NCBI GenBank assembly: GCA_030427805.1
Contig: JAUICP010000001.1
Span: forward strand, 1,054,001 to 1,118,000
Direction of reading: 5' to 3'
Length of the DNA stretch: 64,000 nt
Source: Bdellovibrionia bacterium
Lineage (GTDB): Bacteria > Bdellovibrionota > Bdellovibrionia > Bdellovibrionales > JAGQZY01
Shown: one piece after another, positions 44,641-54,300 of the stretch
Position numbering within the stretch: position 1 is the stretch's first letter
How the letters are laid out: the number at the start of each line of letters is the position of its first letter
Program-made: the position numbers and the translations under genes
The notes under the pieces: generated by a model
Database searches by the model: none
The model's input: the letters and a program-made list of their open reading frames with translations, nothing else
What the model was told of the DNA's origin: nothing

Positions 44641-45014
44641 GAGGCTTGTTTGCTTTCTCCTTCCATAAAGTCAGCAATTTTTTGGTTTATCTTTTCTGGA
44701 TCAAAAGGCTTTTGTATGTGGCCGGCACCGAGTGTTTTGATTTCGTCTAAATCCTTTTGATCGGTCTTCGCACTTAAATAGATGACGGGAGGTCTTTGTG
44801 GAAGTTCTTTACTAATGGTTCGTAGAACTTCGAGGCCAGTCATCTTGGGCATCATTCCATCGAGAAGAATGAGGTCGTAGCTATTGTTGAGGGCCTTTTC
44901 TAAGGCCACTTGACCGTTTTCGGCCAAAGTCACTTGGTGTTTGCCCAATTTCTCCAGGACAAGTTGTAGAATCAAAGTAATATTTTTGTCGTCTTCAGCA
45001 AGTAGTATATGCAT
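44637..45014 (-). CDS. Single-domain response regulator (CheY-like)
   Basis: 125 residues: LLAEDDKNITLIL acidic pocket, LILLDGMMPKMTGLEVL with the phosphoacceptor Asp (about residue 52), VIYLSAKTD and AGHIQKPFDPEKI with the conserved Lys. No output domain, so it works as a relay or binds a partner. AAAGGA precedes the ATG. Stop overlaps the kinase start. Confidence 0.9.
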   Translation of the reverse strand: MHILLAEDDKNITLILQLVLEKLGKHQVTLAENGQVALEKALNNSYDLILLDGMMPKMTGLEVLRTISKELPQRPPVIYLSAKTDQKDLDEIKTLGAGHIQKPFDPEKINQKIADFMEGESKQAS

Positions 45015-45025
45015 AATACTTTCCT

Positions 45026-45733
45026 TTATGAGGCCATCTTCTGTTGGTTCATGGACTGTATCCAGTCATTCACTTTCTTTTTAAAATCTTCGGTCGCTCC
45101 ACAGTAGACTGTTTTTACCAGCCAGTGTTCTCTTCCGTCTTTTTCGATGGGACTGCTCTGTGAAACTTTTAGTTGGGGGAGTTGGAGGCTGTGTTCGCTC
45201 AGAACGATACTCCCAAGGCTCAGTGCTGTGCCCTTGTCGAAAAACTGCGGTGTTATAAATTCAACGCCCTGGGCGTTGATGCCCGTAAGATTAATATCGA
45301 GTCTTACAAAACCAGTGGCATCCAGCTTCACTCCAGTAGAACCTTCACGGTTTTTCTTAGCCTGACCTTTTCGATCGAGAAGGCTTCTGACTTTTTCGAT
45401 GAAGAGTTCGGGCTTAATCGGTTTGATAATGTAGTCATCAATACCGAGTGCGATGGCTCGTTTGATATCTTCTTTTTCTTTACGTCCGGTGAGCATGGCG
45501 ACGGGGAGATCTTTGAAGCGTTCTTCAGAACGAAGAGTCCGCACCAAATCAAAGCCCGTAAAACGTGGCATATTGGCGTCAGTTAAGACGAGGTCGAAGC
45601 TGTTGTGTTTGATCTTTTCAATAGCATCGAGGACATTATCTGATGTCTTTACTGAGTAGCCAAATTTCCCTAATAGAACCTCGCCGAATTTTAAAATTGC
45701 GACGTCGTCATCGACGATTAGGATATCTGCCAT
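45026..45733 (-). CDS. Response regulator with C-terminal PilZ-like domain
   Basis: 235 residues with GGAGGAG upstream. Receiver domain: ILIVDDDVAILKFG, LVLTDANMPRFTGFDLV (Asp about 53), AMLTGRKEKE, DDYIIKPIKPELF. The C-terminal 100 residues have a PilZ-like shape (VRLDINLTGINAQGVEFITPQFFDKGTALSLGSIVL), but the RxxxR motif needed for c-di-GMP binding is not clearly visible, so binding is unproven. First gene of the four-gene phosphorelay operon. It may control motility or envelope output (inference). Confidence 0.8.
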   Translation of the reverse strand: MADILIVDDDVAILKFGEVLLGKFGYSVKTSDNVLDAIEKIKHNSFDLVLTDANMPRFTGFDLVRTLRSEERFKDLPVAMLTGRKEKEDIKRAIALGIDDYIIKPIKPELFIEKVRSLLDRKGQAKKNREGSTGVKLDATGFVRLDINLTGINAQGVEFITPQFFDKGTALSLGSIVLSEHSLQLPQLKVSQSSPIEKDGREHWLVKTVYCGATEDFKKKVNDWIQSMNQQKMAS

Positions 45734-45853
45734 GATTAAACTCCTCCATAATAGTTTTCGGAATTTAATCCCAGGAGCTTAAAGCCAAGTTATTGAAATT
45801 CTTAGATAAGTTTAGGGCAAAGTGTCGAACTTATGGACTAAAGTCGAGCTAAA

Positions 45854-46042
45854 TTAGGACTTTTCTCTAAGTGTCCCAGTTTTTAGCAAGGCGTAGGTCG
45901 GAGAGAAGCCCCAGGCGCCGGTTGCAAGGGAAACGATACCGATGAACATCCACCACGGACCACCCATGAAAGCCCAGGTCAGGAGTATGAATCCTGTAAA
46001 GATTCTCAATGCACGATCCCAAGTCGCTATATTACACTTCAT
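45854..46042 (-). CDS. DUF2892 (YgaP-type) membrane protein
   Basis: 62 residues, one or two membrane helices. The pattern MKCNIATWDRALRIFTGFILLTWAF..WWMFIGIVSLATGAWGFSPTYALL is that of the DUF2892 family, small inner-membrane proteins often linked to rhodanese or sulfur genes. AAGGA precedes the ATG by about 10 bases. It is divergent from the nitronate monooxygenase. Role unknown. Confidence 0.76.
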   Translation of the reverse strand: MKCNIATWDRALRIFTGFILLTWAFMGGPWWMFIGIVSLATGAWGFSPTYALLKTGTLREKS

Positions 46043-46113
46043 TTTACGAGTATCCTTATTTGCGGGAAGACTTTAATGGTTTTCCATAATCCAATTTAAA
46101 AAAAAGGCTGTTG

Positions 46114-47115
46114 ATGTCAATTACAAACGAATTTACGCAACTCATGAAATGTGATTATCCCATTATCGCCGCTCCAATGTTTCTCGTTTCTAATGAAGAC
46201 ATGGTTGTCGAGAGTTCGGAGGCCGGTGCCATAGGGGCCGTTCCCTCATTGAATTTTAGGCCGGCAGAAGAATTTGCAAAAGCTCTCAAGCGAATTCGTG
46301 AGCGTACGAAAAAACCAATTTGTGTGAATATCATCGTCAACAAATCAAATCCCAGGCAGGCTCCGGATATCAAAGCCAGTCTTGATCACGGTGTGGATTT
46401 GTTTATTACGTCTTTAGGCAACCCAAAAGATGTAATTAAAGAGGCCCATAAAAATGGCGCCAAAGTATTTTGTGATGTGACTAATCTTGAGCACGGCAAG
46501 AAGGTTCAAGACCTGGGGGCCGATGGTGTAATCGCTGTTGGTTCGGGAGCCGGTGGCCATGCAGGTCCCATTTCTCCCTTGGTTTTAATTCCATGGCTTA
46601 AAAGTGAATTGACGATTCCAATAGCAGCGGCAGGTGGAATTGCAAGTGGTCGGCAAATGGCAGCGGCCCTGGCTTTGGGGGCGAGCGCAGTGAGTGTAGG
46701 AACGCGTTTTATTGCCTGTACTGAGGCGAAGATCGATCAAAATTATAAAAAAGCCGTGGTGGATTCAACTCCAGAAGACATCGTTTTGACTTCGAAAGTT
46801 TCTGGGACCCCAGCGGCTGTCATAAACACTCCCTACGTAAAAAAGATGGGAACAGAACTTCCGTGGCTCGTTAAAAAACTAAAAGATAATAAGTATTCGA
46901 AGCAATACATTACTCCTTTGATTCACCTGGCAGGAATGAAGACCCTAGAGAAGGCAGCTACTAAAAGCAGCTGGAAAGAAGTTTGGAGTGCCGGTCAGTC
47001 CGTTGGACTTGTTCACGATATAAAACCCTGTCGGGAAATTATCGAAGAGTTTATAAAAGATTACGAAAAGACATTGGCCGAAATGCCAAGGTCTTCTGTT
47101 GCTGAGAGTAAATAA
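46114..47115 (+). CDS. Nitronate monooxygenase / FabK-like FMN enzyme
   Basis: 333 residues from an ATG with AAGG upstream; the TTG one codon earlier is ignored. TIM-barrel FMN enzyme of the 2-nitropropane dioxygenase family: YPIIAAPMFLVSNEDMVVESSEAGAIGAVPSLN, GAKVFCDVTNLEHG, VGSGAGGHAGPISPL (about 145-160) and PIAAAGGIASGRQMAAALALGASAVSVGTRF. It could act as a nitronate monooxygenase or as an enoyl-ACP reductase of the FabK kind; motifs do not separate them. A hotdog gene follows after 24 bases. Confidence 0.85.
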   Translation: MSITNEFTQLMKCDYPIIAAPMFLVSNEDMVVESSEAGAIGAVPSLNFRPAEEFAKALKRIRERTKKPICVNIIVNKSNPRQAPDIKASLDHGVDLFITSLGNPKDVIKEAHKNGAKVFCDVTNLEHGKKVQDLGADGVIAVGSGAGGHAGPISPLVLIPWLKSELTIPIAAAGGIASGRQMAAALALGASAVSVGTRFIACTEAKIDQNYKKAVVDSTPEDIVLTSKVSGTPAAVINTPYVKKMGTELPWLVKKLKDNKYSKQYITPLIHLAGMKTLEKAATKSSWKEVWSAGQSVGLVHDIKPCREIIEEFIKDYEKTLAEMPRSSVAESK

Positions 47116-47139
47116 TTAAAATAAAGCGAAAGAGAAATC

Positions 47140-47631
47140 ATGAAATTTGACCCTTTTAAATTGACCGAGAATATTCCAATCGACTCTTTGCGCAGAAGGG
47201 CCCTCGATACAATACTTTCTGTGGGCGTGCCTTTTAATTTAGGTTTGGGTTTGCACATTATCGAACTGAATCCCTGTGCCATCAAAGTGGAATCCCCCGA
47301 GCGATTTTTTAGAAAAAACCACGTTGGAGGAGCCCATGCCTGCGCCCTTGCGACCATGGGAGAATACGCGGCAGGGGTTTTGATTGCCCAGCATTTTCCG
47401 GTTTCAGACTTCAGAGTGATCATTCAAAAACTAGAAATCGAATACCATAAACAGGGAAAGGGGAAACTCATAGTGGAGTCCCAAGCGCCGACTGCATATC
47501 CTGAGATTGTGCCTGATGGAACATTTATCGATATGCGAACGGAGATTACAAATAAAAATGGTGACCTAGTGGCCGAGTGTAAGACCCGCTGGCAGATCAA
47601 GCGGTGGGATGATGTTCGCTCCAAAAAATGA
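47140..47631 (+). CDS. DUF4442 hotdog-fold protein (putative thioesterase)
   Basis: 163 residues. The segment KVESPERFFRKNHVGGAHACALATMGEYAAGVLIAQHF is a hotdog helix with a typical His and Gly pair, near the DUF4442/PaaI thioesterase family. The rest alternates strands (IIQKLEIEYHKQGKGKLIVESQAP). It would act on an acyl-CoA or acyl-ACP, consistent with the adjacent FMN enzyme (inference). 24 bases after it. Confidence 0.76.
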   Translation: MKFDPFKLTENIPIDSLRRRALDTILSVGVPFNLGLGLHIIELNPCAIKVESPERFFRKNHVGGAHACALATMGEYAAGVLIAQHFPVSDFRVIIQKLEIEYHKQGKGKLIVESQAPTAYPEIVPDGTFIDMRTEITNKNGDLVAECKTRWQIKRWDDVRSKK

Positions 47632-47721
47632 GCCTTGGTGTTAGCAAATTAACGCCACTTTCGGCCTCTAAGTGATGAAATGTAAGGAAAACTGGCCCTG
47701 TCTTTGCTCTAAGATGGACGT

Positions 47722-50280
47722 ATGTTCATTCAGAAGAAAATCTACCACTTGGTAGTATTTGCACTCTTTTTCATATTTGCTTTTTCGGCCCAGGCTCGTT
47801 TTCAAGGGGCCTGCGAGTATGTGTTTTTAGCTGAAGCCAACCTTGATATTGATCACGATGTTTCCTATCACGACCGCGAAGAGCTTCAACGGGATATCGA
47901 AAAAAATCGTACGGAATTTTGGACTCAACATCGAGCCAAAGGTATTTATCGCTTCTGGAGTAGTACCAAAGAGGGGATTGCCAATCGCCTTCGAAAAAAG
48001 ATTTTCCAGCCGAGAAATCAGGAAACCCCATTTCGCTACAAAGATGAAAACCCGGTCGTCGCCTTTTCGATTGGTCTCGTCTTCGACGAGGAAATCAGTA
48101 AGAAGAAGGCAGAAAAAGATCAATTGCTGTTAAAGAAAGCCTCTTTATTGGCTTCCATTGATGCTTTAAGAAATACTGAAAATATCTCAGAAAGCGATCG
48201 AGTTGAATTGCTCAAGCTCGAAGAAGAGCTCGAAAATCTTGACCACGAAATCGAAGAAGATGACAAGTACATCGCTTCAATCACAGCACAACAGCAAAAA
48301 GGTCTCGATTTAATCGACCGAGATTTGAGCTTAGTTAAGAATTATACGAAAAACATAAACTCTGAGATCGTTCAGGGGTTGAATCTTCGATTTAAAATAC
48401 GAGCTTTAAAAGAGGCACGAAGGTATTTTCTCGGTTACGAACTTCACCCCGAGGTTTTCGAGGGGTTTTGGTCCTCGTTTTTTAGAGAAGACCCCAACAA
48501 CCACAGTCTCATCCTTCGCGAATATACCAAGTGGATGGTCAACTGGGGTGGTATCGATATTTTCGGCCGCATGGCTAATTTTGTCGAAACGAGAAGCCTA
48601 AGAGAACGTGAAGTCATAGTCACCTTTCCAAAATATGTTCAAGAGAGTCCGGACCAAGAAGGCGAGTGGAAGGAAGAGCGAATCGTTGTTCACACCCGCC
48701 CTGGTGTTGATGCTGAAATTCGTGGAGCTCGCAATGATCTTGTTAAATTTCGAGGTGGTTTTTTTAGAAAATATGCCTTTGGATTTGGCCTGGGAATGTT
48801 GACCCATGAGCGCGACTTCGCTGAGGCAATTGGTCGGCTTAAAGAATTTTCTCGAACCATTGGCCGAGTATTTAATCGCTATAAAGATAAAGATGCCTCC
48901 TTTGAGATGCCTGCTTCGGTAACCAATTTACGCGATGAAATTGAATACAATATCAATCCAAGTCGCATGTCTCCCTCGGTTCGCGGAAGAGCTTGGTTGG
49001 CGTGGCAACTCATGCGCGATGAATTTCGCGCGCGTAGGGATGCTATTAATGAGGTCTCTAAAATTGTTCTCGATGAATACGTTCAGAGAACGGGTACAGC
49101 TCAAGACGTCAAAGCCTTCGAAAAAGAATTTGGTGTTACCGATCGATCACTACTTGGTTTTGCCCAAGGTTTTTTCAGATCAATTCTTCGTAGATTATCT
49201 CTAGCAGCTCTTGTGGCGAGTACTGCTGTTGCTGGTGTATTCTTTCAGCAAACAATCGATGGAACCGTTTACCTCTATCATAAAACCCAAGACGTCATGC
49301 TCGATCAGTACTATGAATACGTCGCCAGTGATGAAACCAGAATTCGCGATATCATTAGTGGTCGGTTTCTCGATGATGGAGAATCTCCTCAGGATGCCTT
49401 CAACAAGTTCATGGAGGAAAATTTTGGTGATGTTGTCGATTTCGCCTTCGAAAGAGATCGCGCTCTTTTAGCTCAACAAAGACTCAAAGAAGAAGGCAAG
49501 ATTGAAGAGGCCAATCGATTCCCGATACCTGAATTCGAAGACTCTGCCCGATTGAATTATGCCCAATATTTAATGTCCTACTTTGCTCAAGAATACAATC
49601 AAAGGCAACGCATACTGAGACTTCAGCAAATTGATGAAGAAGAGGCACAAATGCTTCGTGAGTTTAAAAGAGAATGGCGATCAGTGATTTTTGCAGAAAC
49701 CTCTAATATGGAGGAGATGATTTCTCGAATCGCTCTCATGCAAGAGCCCATTAAAAGGTATTTAGCTTTGGAGACCTTCTTTAAAGAAGCTCGAGGTCAG
49801 GACCAAGAAATTACGGATCAAATTCTTCTGACCATTTACAATACCGGGCAAGAGAATTGGCTGACGCAAATCAATTTGGAAGAGGCCCAATTGAGTGAAG
49901 AAGAAGTAGAACTCATCGAAAGACTTCGTGAGAAGCGAGCGAGTATTCACAATTTAACGGATGTCCCCGGTGACTTTGTTTTGGATATGAACTCGTTCCA
50001 TTATTATCAAACGATTCGCGATGAGTACCATCGCGCAGATGAAGATAATCGAAGGGTTCTTCTTGCAGAATCAATTACCCAGCGGGCACAAATTCGATTT
50101 ACCGACCATGACTTTATTCTTGATGTCATCATGGAGTTGGATCTAAGGCTAGCTGAAAAAGAAGAGGATACCTCGGTGAGTTCTGGGTCCACTGACGCCG
50201 CTCTCGATGCGGCCCAAACGGCTCTTGAGGCCGCCCAGGCAGCGGTTGAAGCTGCTCGGCAAGCGACTGAGAATCAATAA
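47722..50280 (+). CDS. Large secreted/membrane coiled-coil protein, unknown
   Basis: 852 residues. A signal peptide VVFALFFIFAFSAQA is followed by charged helical domains. A long coiled coil runs about 130-200 (KKAEKDQLLLKKASLLASIDALRNTENISESDRVELLKLEEELENLD). One internal membrane helix lies near residue 500 (SLAALVASTAVAGVFF). The C-terminus is Ala-rich coiled coil (ALDAAQTALEAAQAAVEAARQATE). No known family. It stands between a hotdog gene and the efflux operon, with no obvious partner. Confidence 0.74.
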   Translation: MFIQKKIYHLVVFALFFIFAFSAQARFQGACEYVFLAEANLDIDHDVSYHDREELQRDIEKNRTEFWTQHRAKGIYRFWSSTKEGIANRLRKKIFQPRNQETPFRYKDENPVVAFSIGLVFDEEISKKKAEKDQLLLKKASLLASIDALRNTENISESDRVELLKLEEELENLDHEIEEDDKYIASITAQQQKGLDLIDRDLSLVKNYTKNINSEIVQGLNLRFKIRALKEARRYFLGYELHPEVFEGFWSSFFREDPNNHSLILREYTKWMVNWGGIDIFGRMANFVETRSLREREVIVTFPKYVQESPDQEGEWKEERIVVHTRPGVDAEIRGARNDLVKFRGGFFRKYAFGFGLGMLTHERDFAEAIGRLKEFSRTIGRVFNRYKDKDASFEMPASVTNLRDEIEYNINPSRMSPSVRGRAWLAWQLMRDEFRARRDAINEVSKIVLDEYVQRTGTAQDVKAFEKEFGVTDRSLLGFAQGFFRSILRRLSLAALVASTAVAGVFFQQTIDGTVYLYHKTQDVMLDQYYEYVASDETRIRDIISGRFLDDGESPQDAFNKFMEENFGDVVDFAFERDRALLAQQRLKEEGKIEEANRFPIPEFEDSARLNYAQYLMSYFAQEYNQRQRILRLQQIDEEEAQMLREFKREWRSVIFAETSNMEEMISRIALMQEPIKRYLALETFFKEARGQDQEITDQILLTIYNTGQENWLTQINLEEAQLSEEEVELIERLREKRASIHNLTDVPGDFVLDMNSFHYYQTIRDEYHRADEDNRRVLLAESITQRAQIRFTDHDFILDVIMELDLRLAEKEEDTSVSSGSTDAALDAAQTALEAAQAAVEAARQATENQ

Positions 50281-50327
50281 TCCTCATTTTTGAACGAACC
50301 TTCCCGGTAGTGATTTGAACCTAAGGA

Positions 50328-50347
50328 TACATTTTTTAAAAAATGTA
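50328..50347. promoter_or_regulatory. 20-bp perfect palindrome upstream of the RND efflux operon
   Basis: TACA, six T, six A, TGTA: a perfect palindrome, 73 bases before the -35 box at 50420 and just after the preceding stop. Could be an operator or a bidirectional terminator-like hairpin. Confidence 0.5.
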
Positions 50348-50410
50348 ATGGGATTTTTACCTCAATTTACAAGACTTACCTTCTAAATATTATAAAAATG
50401 TTTGAAATCC

Positions 50411-50428
50411 TAAGGGGCATTGACCCTT
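50411..50428 (+). promoter_or_regulatory. Hairpin overlapping the -35 region of the efflux operon
   Basis: AAGGG...CCCTT with a 7-base loop at the -35 box. Could affect regulator binding. Confidence 0.3.
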
Positions 50429-50448
50429 TGAAAGGCATCAAATACAAA
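50420..50448 (+). promoter_or_regulatory. Sigma-70-like promoter of the efflux operon
   Basis: TTGACC at 50420-50425, 17-base spacer, TACAAA at 50443-50448. The start would fall near 50455, just before the GTG at 50481. Confidence 0.45.
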
Positions 50449-50480
50449 ATGGTCGTTGCGATCTCTCGGGGGTGTTGACA

Positions 50481-51356
50481 GTGCGAAAATATTTCATAGT
50501 TGTGGTTCTCTTAGCCAGCTTTCAAGTCGGAGCAGCGCCCGAGAAAAAGCCCGAAGCCATTCAAGTCGACAGTCTCAAAATTCTTGATAGCGATGTTAAA
50601 ATTCCGTTCAGATACCCTGGTGTTGTTGAGTCCCAAGTGCAAGGTAAGCTCGTAAGTGAGACCCAAGGAATTGTGACAAAGGTTCGAAAGAGACTTGGCG
50701 AGAGAGTTCGCAAAAACGAAATCATTTTTTACGTCAAAAATTATCAGGTCGGTCTTAACTACAATAGTTATGGAGTAAGAGCTCCTGTTGCTGGAATTGT
50801 TTCTCACCTCGATATCGAAGTGGGCCAGGCATTAAAACCTGGCCAGGTTGTTGGCGAGGTCATTCGGCCTGGTCAGCTAAAAATTATTGTGCAAATTCCT
50901 GCCAGTGACCTCCCAGATATAAACAACAAGAGTGAAGCCTTCTTTGAAACGGCCAATCGCAAGATTAAGTTAAAGGTACGAGGAATCTCCCCCGTAGTGA
51001 ATTCGATGACGGGGACGGCGGAGGCCGAGTTGATTCCCGAGTCTGGTGATGAAAACTCTAAAGTACTTCGTCCTGGCCTTGTCGGCAAAGTTCACCTATT
51101 TAGCGACTCAAGAAAGATCATTAGCATACCACCTAAGGCTCTCGTTTCGATTGGTTCGCGATACTATGTTCGCCTGATTGGTGACGATAATCTGATAAAA
51201 GTTCAAGAGGTCAAAATTGGTCGTCTCCTTGGGGCCCAGCAAGTTATTGAGTCAGGTTTGACTGCCGATGATGAAATTGTCTTGCGATCGATGGATCACC
51301 TTAAAGATGGTGACCTGGTGAAGCGTAGAAAAAAAGATATTAAAAAGACACTCTAG
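50481..51356 (+). CDS. RND efflux periplasmic adaptor (membrane fusion protein)
   Basis: 291 residues from a GTG behind GGGGG at about 8 bases; an earlier GTG at 50472 overlaps the ribosome site. The signal peptide is YFIVVVLLASFQVGAA. HlyD-like adaptor signature: FRYPGVVESQVQGKLVSETQGIVTKVRKRLGERVRKNEIIF (barrel-sandwich start), VRAPVAGIVSHLDIEVGQALKPGQVV and RPGLVGKVHLFSD, with a short hairpin region. It joins the inner-membrane pump to the outer-membrane channel. Followed by the pump gene after 8 bases. Confidence 0.88.
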   Translation: MRKYFIVVVLLASFQVGAAPEKKPEAIQVDSLKILDSDVKIPFRYPGVVESQVQGKLVSETQGIVTKVRKRLGERVRKNEIIFYVKNYQVGLNYNSYGVRAPVAGIVSHLDIEVGQALKPGQVVGEVIRPGQLKIIVQIPASDLPDINNKSEAFFETANRKIKLKVRGISPVVNSMTGTAEAELIPESGDENSKVLRPGLVGKVHLFSDSRKIISIPPKALVSIGSRYYVRLIGDDNLIKVQEVKIGRLLGAQQVIESGLTADDEIVLRSMDHLKDGDLVKRRKKDIKKTL

Positions 51357-51364
51357 GACTCTCT

Positions 51365-54300
51365 GTGGCAAAAATTTATTCTCATCCTAAGAAAGTATTT
51401 TTAATCCTTCTGAGTTTGACCGCCTTTGGGATTTTTAGTTTTACCCAACTTCCGGTGGGGCTTTATCCTAACTCGGCTAAGCCAGAGTTTAGTGTGCGCT
51501 TCGGACTCGAGGGTATGGACCCTCGTGACTTTCTCAATCAGTATGGACCAAGCCTCAAGGGAAGTTTTAATAAACTAGAGGGACTTGAAACTCTGAAGGT
51601 CAAGGCGCGAAAGAACGCCGTTCGCTTTAATCTCTATTATGAGTGGGGTGTCGATCCTAAAGAGGTCGAAAAAGACCTAAAGGCTGCGATTTCGAGTGCT
51701 AAAGGGATTCTGCCCCAAGAACTGCAAAGACGGGTTGGGCATTGGCAGAATAAAAAGAACGGTGGCTTCATCGCAATTAGTTTTTACGATGACTCCGGAG
51801 ACCTATCGACTTTGCAAAAAAGACTATCTCCGATTTTGTTACCTAAAGTAAAAGCGATTAAAGGTGTCGATGAGGCGAGTCTTTGGGATCCAAATCACAA
51901 AAATCTGTACATTACCCTGGATCCACAAAAAATTGCCCAGTACCGGCTCCCGCTGGCACAGTTAAATAATCATATTCGCAGCACCATTAATCAGTGGAAC
52001 GCGGGTAGTATGCAGATTGGTGAGAATGTTTACACCGTTGTAATGAGAAACAAAGTCGTCGACTTTGAGAGCCTTGAAAATTTGAGTTTGAAGGGGATTG
52101 GCCGTGAATCTCTGCGGCTCAAAGATATCGCTCGAGTTGAACTGGCTCCTCAGGCTGAAGGTAACAATGTCATGCGCACGGATGGCAAGCCCTCTTTGAT
52201 CCTTCACGTGGTACCCGATGGCGAGTCCAATATGAAAGCGATTTGTGACTCAGTGATCGATCTCGTACACGAGTCGGCATCTCTTTATCCCAAAGGCACA
52301 GACTTTAGAGTTTTGGTTAATCCGTCGACCTTTATAAAATCAGCAATTTTTAATGTGAAGAAAGATATTCTTCTCGGTGGTTTGTTTGCCGTTCTTACTC
52401 TTCTGCTATTTGTGGGCTCCATAAAAGCCTCTATATTTGCGGCTATCGAGATCCCTCTTGCCATCGTTTGGGCTTTCATTTTGATGTATCTCTTTGACGT
52501 ATCAATAAACCTGATTTCTCTAGGTGGATTGGCTCTGACTGCTGGTATGAATATCGATGCCAGTGTCGTAATGGTCGAAAATATTTTGCGGCATTTTAGA
52601 ATCGTAAATCCAAAAAATAAAAAGGAACAATTAGAGACCGTTGCAAAGGCAGCTCGAGAGGTTCTTATTCCGATATTGAGCTCTACACTGTCGACAGTCA
52701 TAGTCTTCTTGCCCCTGTCAGCAACAAGTGGAATTACTTACGCTATTCTTGGTGATTTGGCTAAAGCGGTGGTATTTTCTCACCTATTCTCTTTACTGGT
52801 GGCCCTTGTCTTAGTGCCTACCATTCGCTCCCATATTTCGATGTCAGAAGAAAGAGTTCCAGGTCTCTTAGCCGGCTTTCAGAGTTTCTTTGATCGAGTG
52901 AGTGGATATTATTTAAAGGTTTTATCGGGATTAATATCCCATAAGAAGTACCGTCTTGGTCTTTTTATCGGTTTTATTTCTGCATTCGTTTTGGTTTTAA
53001 CTCTCTTGGGACCAAGAATTGATAAGACCATTGTGGCCATGCCAAAAACCGATGGAATCTGGATTAATGTGAACATTCCAGGTATTAAAACGACTGGCCA
53101 ATTTTCGCAAAAGGTACGATCGGTTGAAAAACTGTTATTAGATACCCAGAAAAAGTATGTGAGTTTTGTTTTTACGAACATTTGGTCGGCCAATAATGGT
53201 GGCATGCTCGTTCGCATACACGATAAGCACATGATTGATGATGCATTGAAGTCGATTCGTGAAGTCCTTCCAAACGGTCCGGATATGTCATTGAGCGCGT
53301 GGCCCTGGAACCCTTCGAGTTTACCCATTCCAAACCCAAGAGATATAACGATTCAGATTACTGGTCCTGAAAAGGAGCGAGTGGAGCTTGCCCAGCAGAT
53401 GCGCTTTGATATGCGAGGCTCGAAGAAATTCAGTTATATCGAGTCAACGGTGGTGCGCGGTAAGCAACTTAAGTTGGAGCCTCGCTTTGAGTACATTGAA
53501 AACCTTCGAAAGAAAGGTGGCCCTTCAACCCAAGATATTGGTGAGTATGTTCGAACTCTTTTAAGCGGTCGAACCGTCGGTTATTTGAGCACCAAAGAAG
53601 GGGCTAAAGAAATTCAAGTTCGTTTTCCGAGTGAGCTTATTTTATCAGCTGATGATATTTCGGCGGCTCCCATTCAAGCGGGCCAATGGCTTCTGCCATT
53701 AAAGGCTCTCGTCGACATCAAGAGTGAGTCCTATTTGATGGGACTCTACGAAAAATCCGGGCGAGAAATGACAGAGCTTGAGGGTAACCTAAAATATGAA
53801 TTTAAAAATGATGAAGAGATAGACCATTTAAAAGGTCAGTTGGCAAGCCTTCCCCATTCTGATGAGATACAGATCCTATTTACTGATGCCAAAAAGGAAA
53901 TTAACGAAAGTTTGATGGGGCTTCTATTTGCTTTGGGAATTAGCTTTCTATTGATCGGCCTTTTACTCTATTTGCAGTTTGAAAATTTAAAGTCTGTAGC
54001 CATCGTTATGTGTACAATTCCATTGGGCCTACTTGGTGTCACAATATCGCTTTATGTTTTCGGATCTACTTGGAGTATTAATTCTCTTTTGGGAGTCATA
54101 ATGCTTGGGGGAATCTCTGTGAATAACTCAATCTTATTGGTGAGTTTCTTCAAGCAAAAATTAAAAGATGGTTTAGGAACTCAAGCTGCTGCCCTCGAGT
54201 CGGCTCAGTTAAGACTTCGCCCGATTCTTGTAACGAGCTTTACTACTATTTTTGCGATGGCTCCCATTGCTTTTGGTTTTGGCGAAGGTGCCGAAGTATT

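Noticed and set aside
50411-50428. AAGGG...CCCTT hairpin as a terminator of the 47722 gene
   Set aside because: It has no T run and overlaps the promoter of the efflux operon, so it is reported only as a possible regulatory hairpin.
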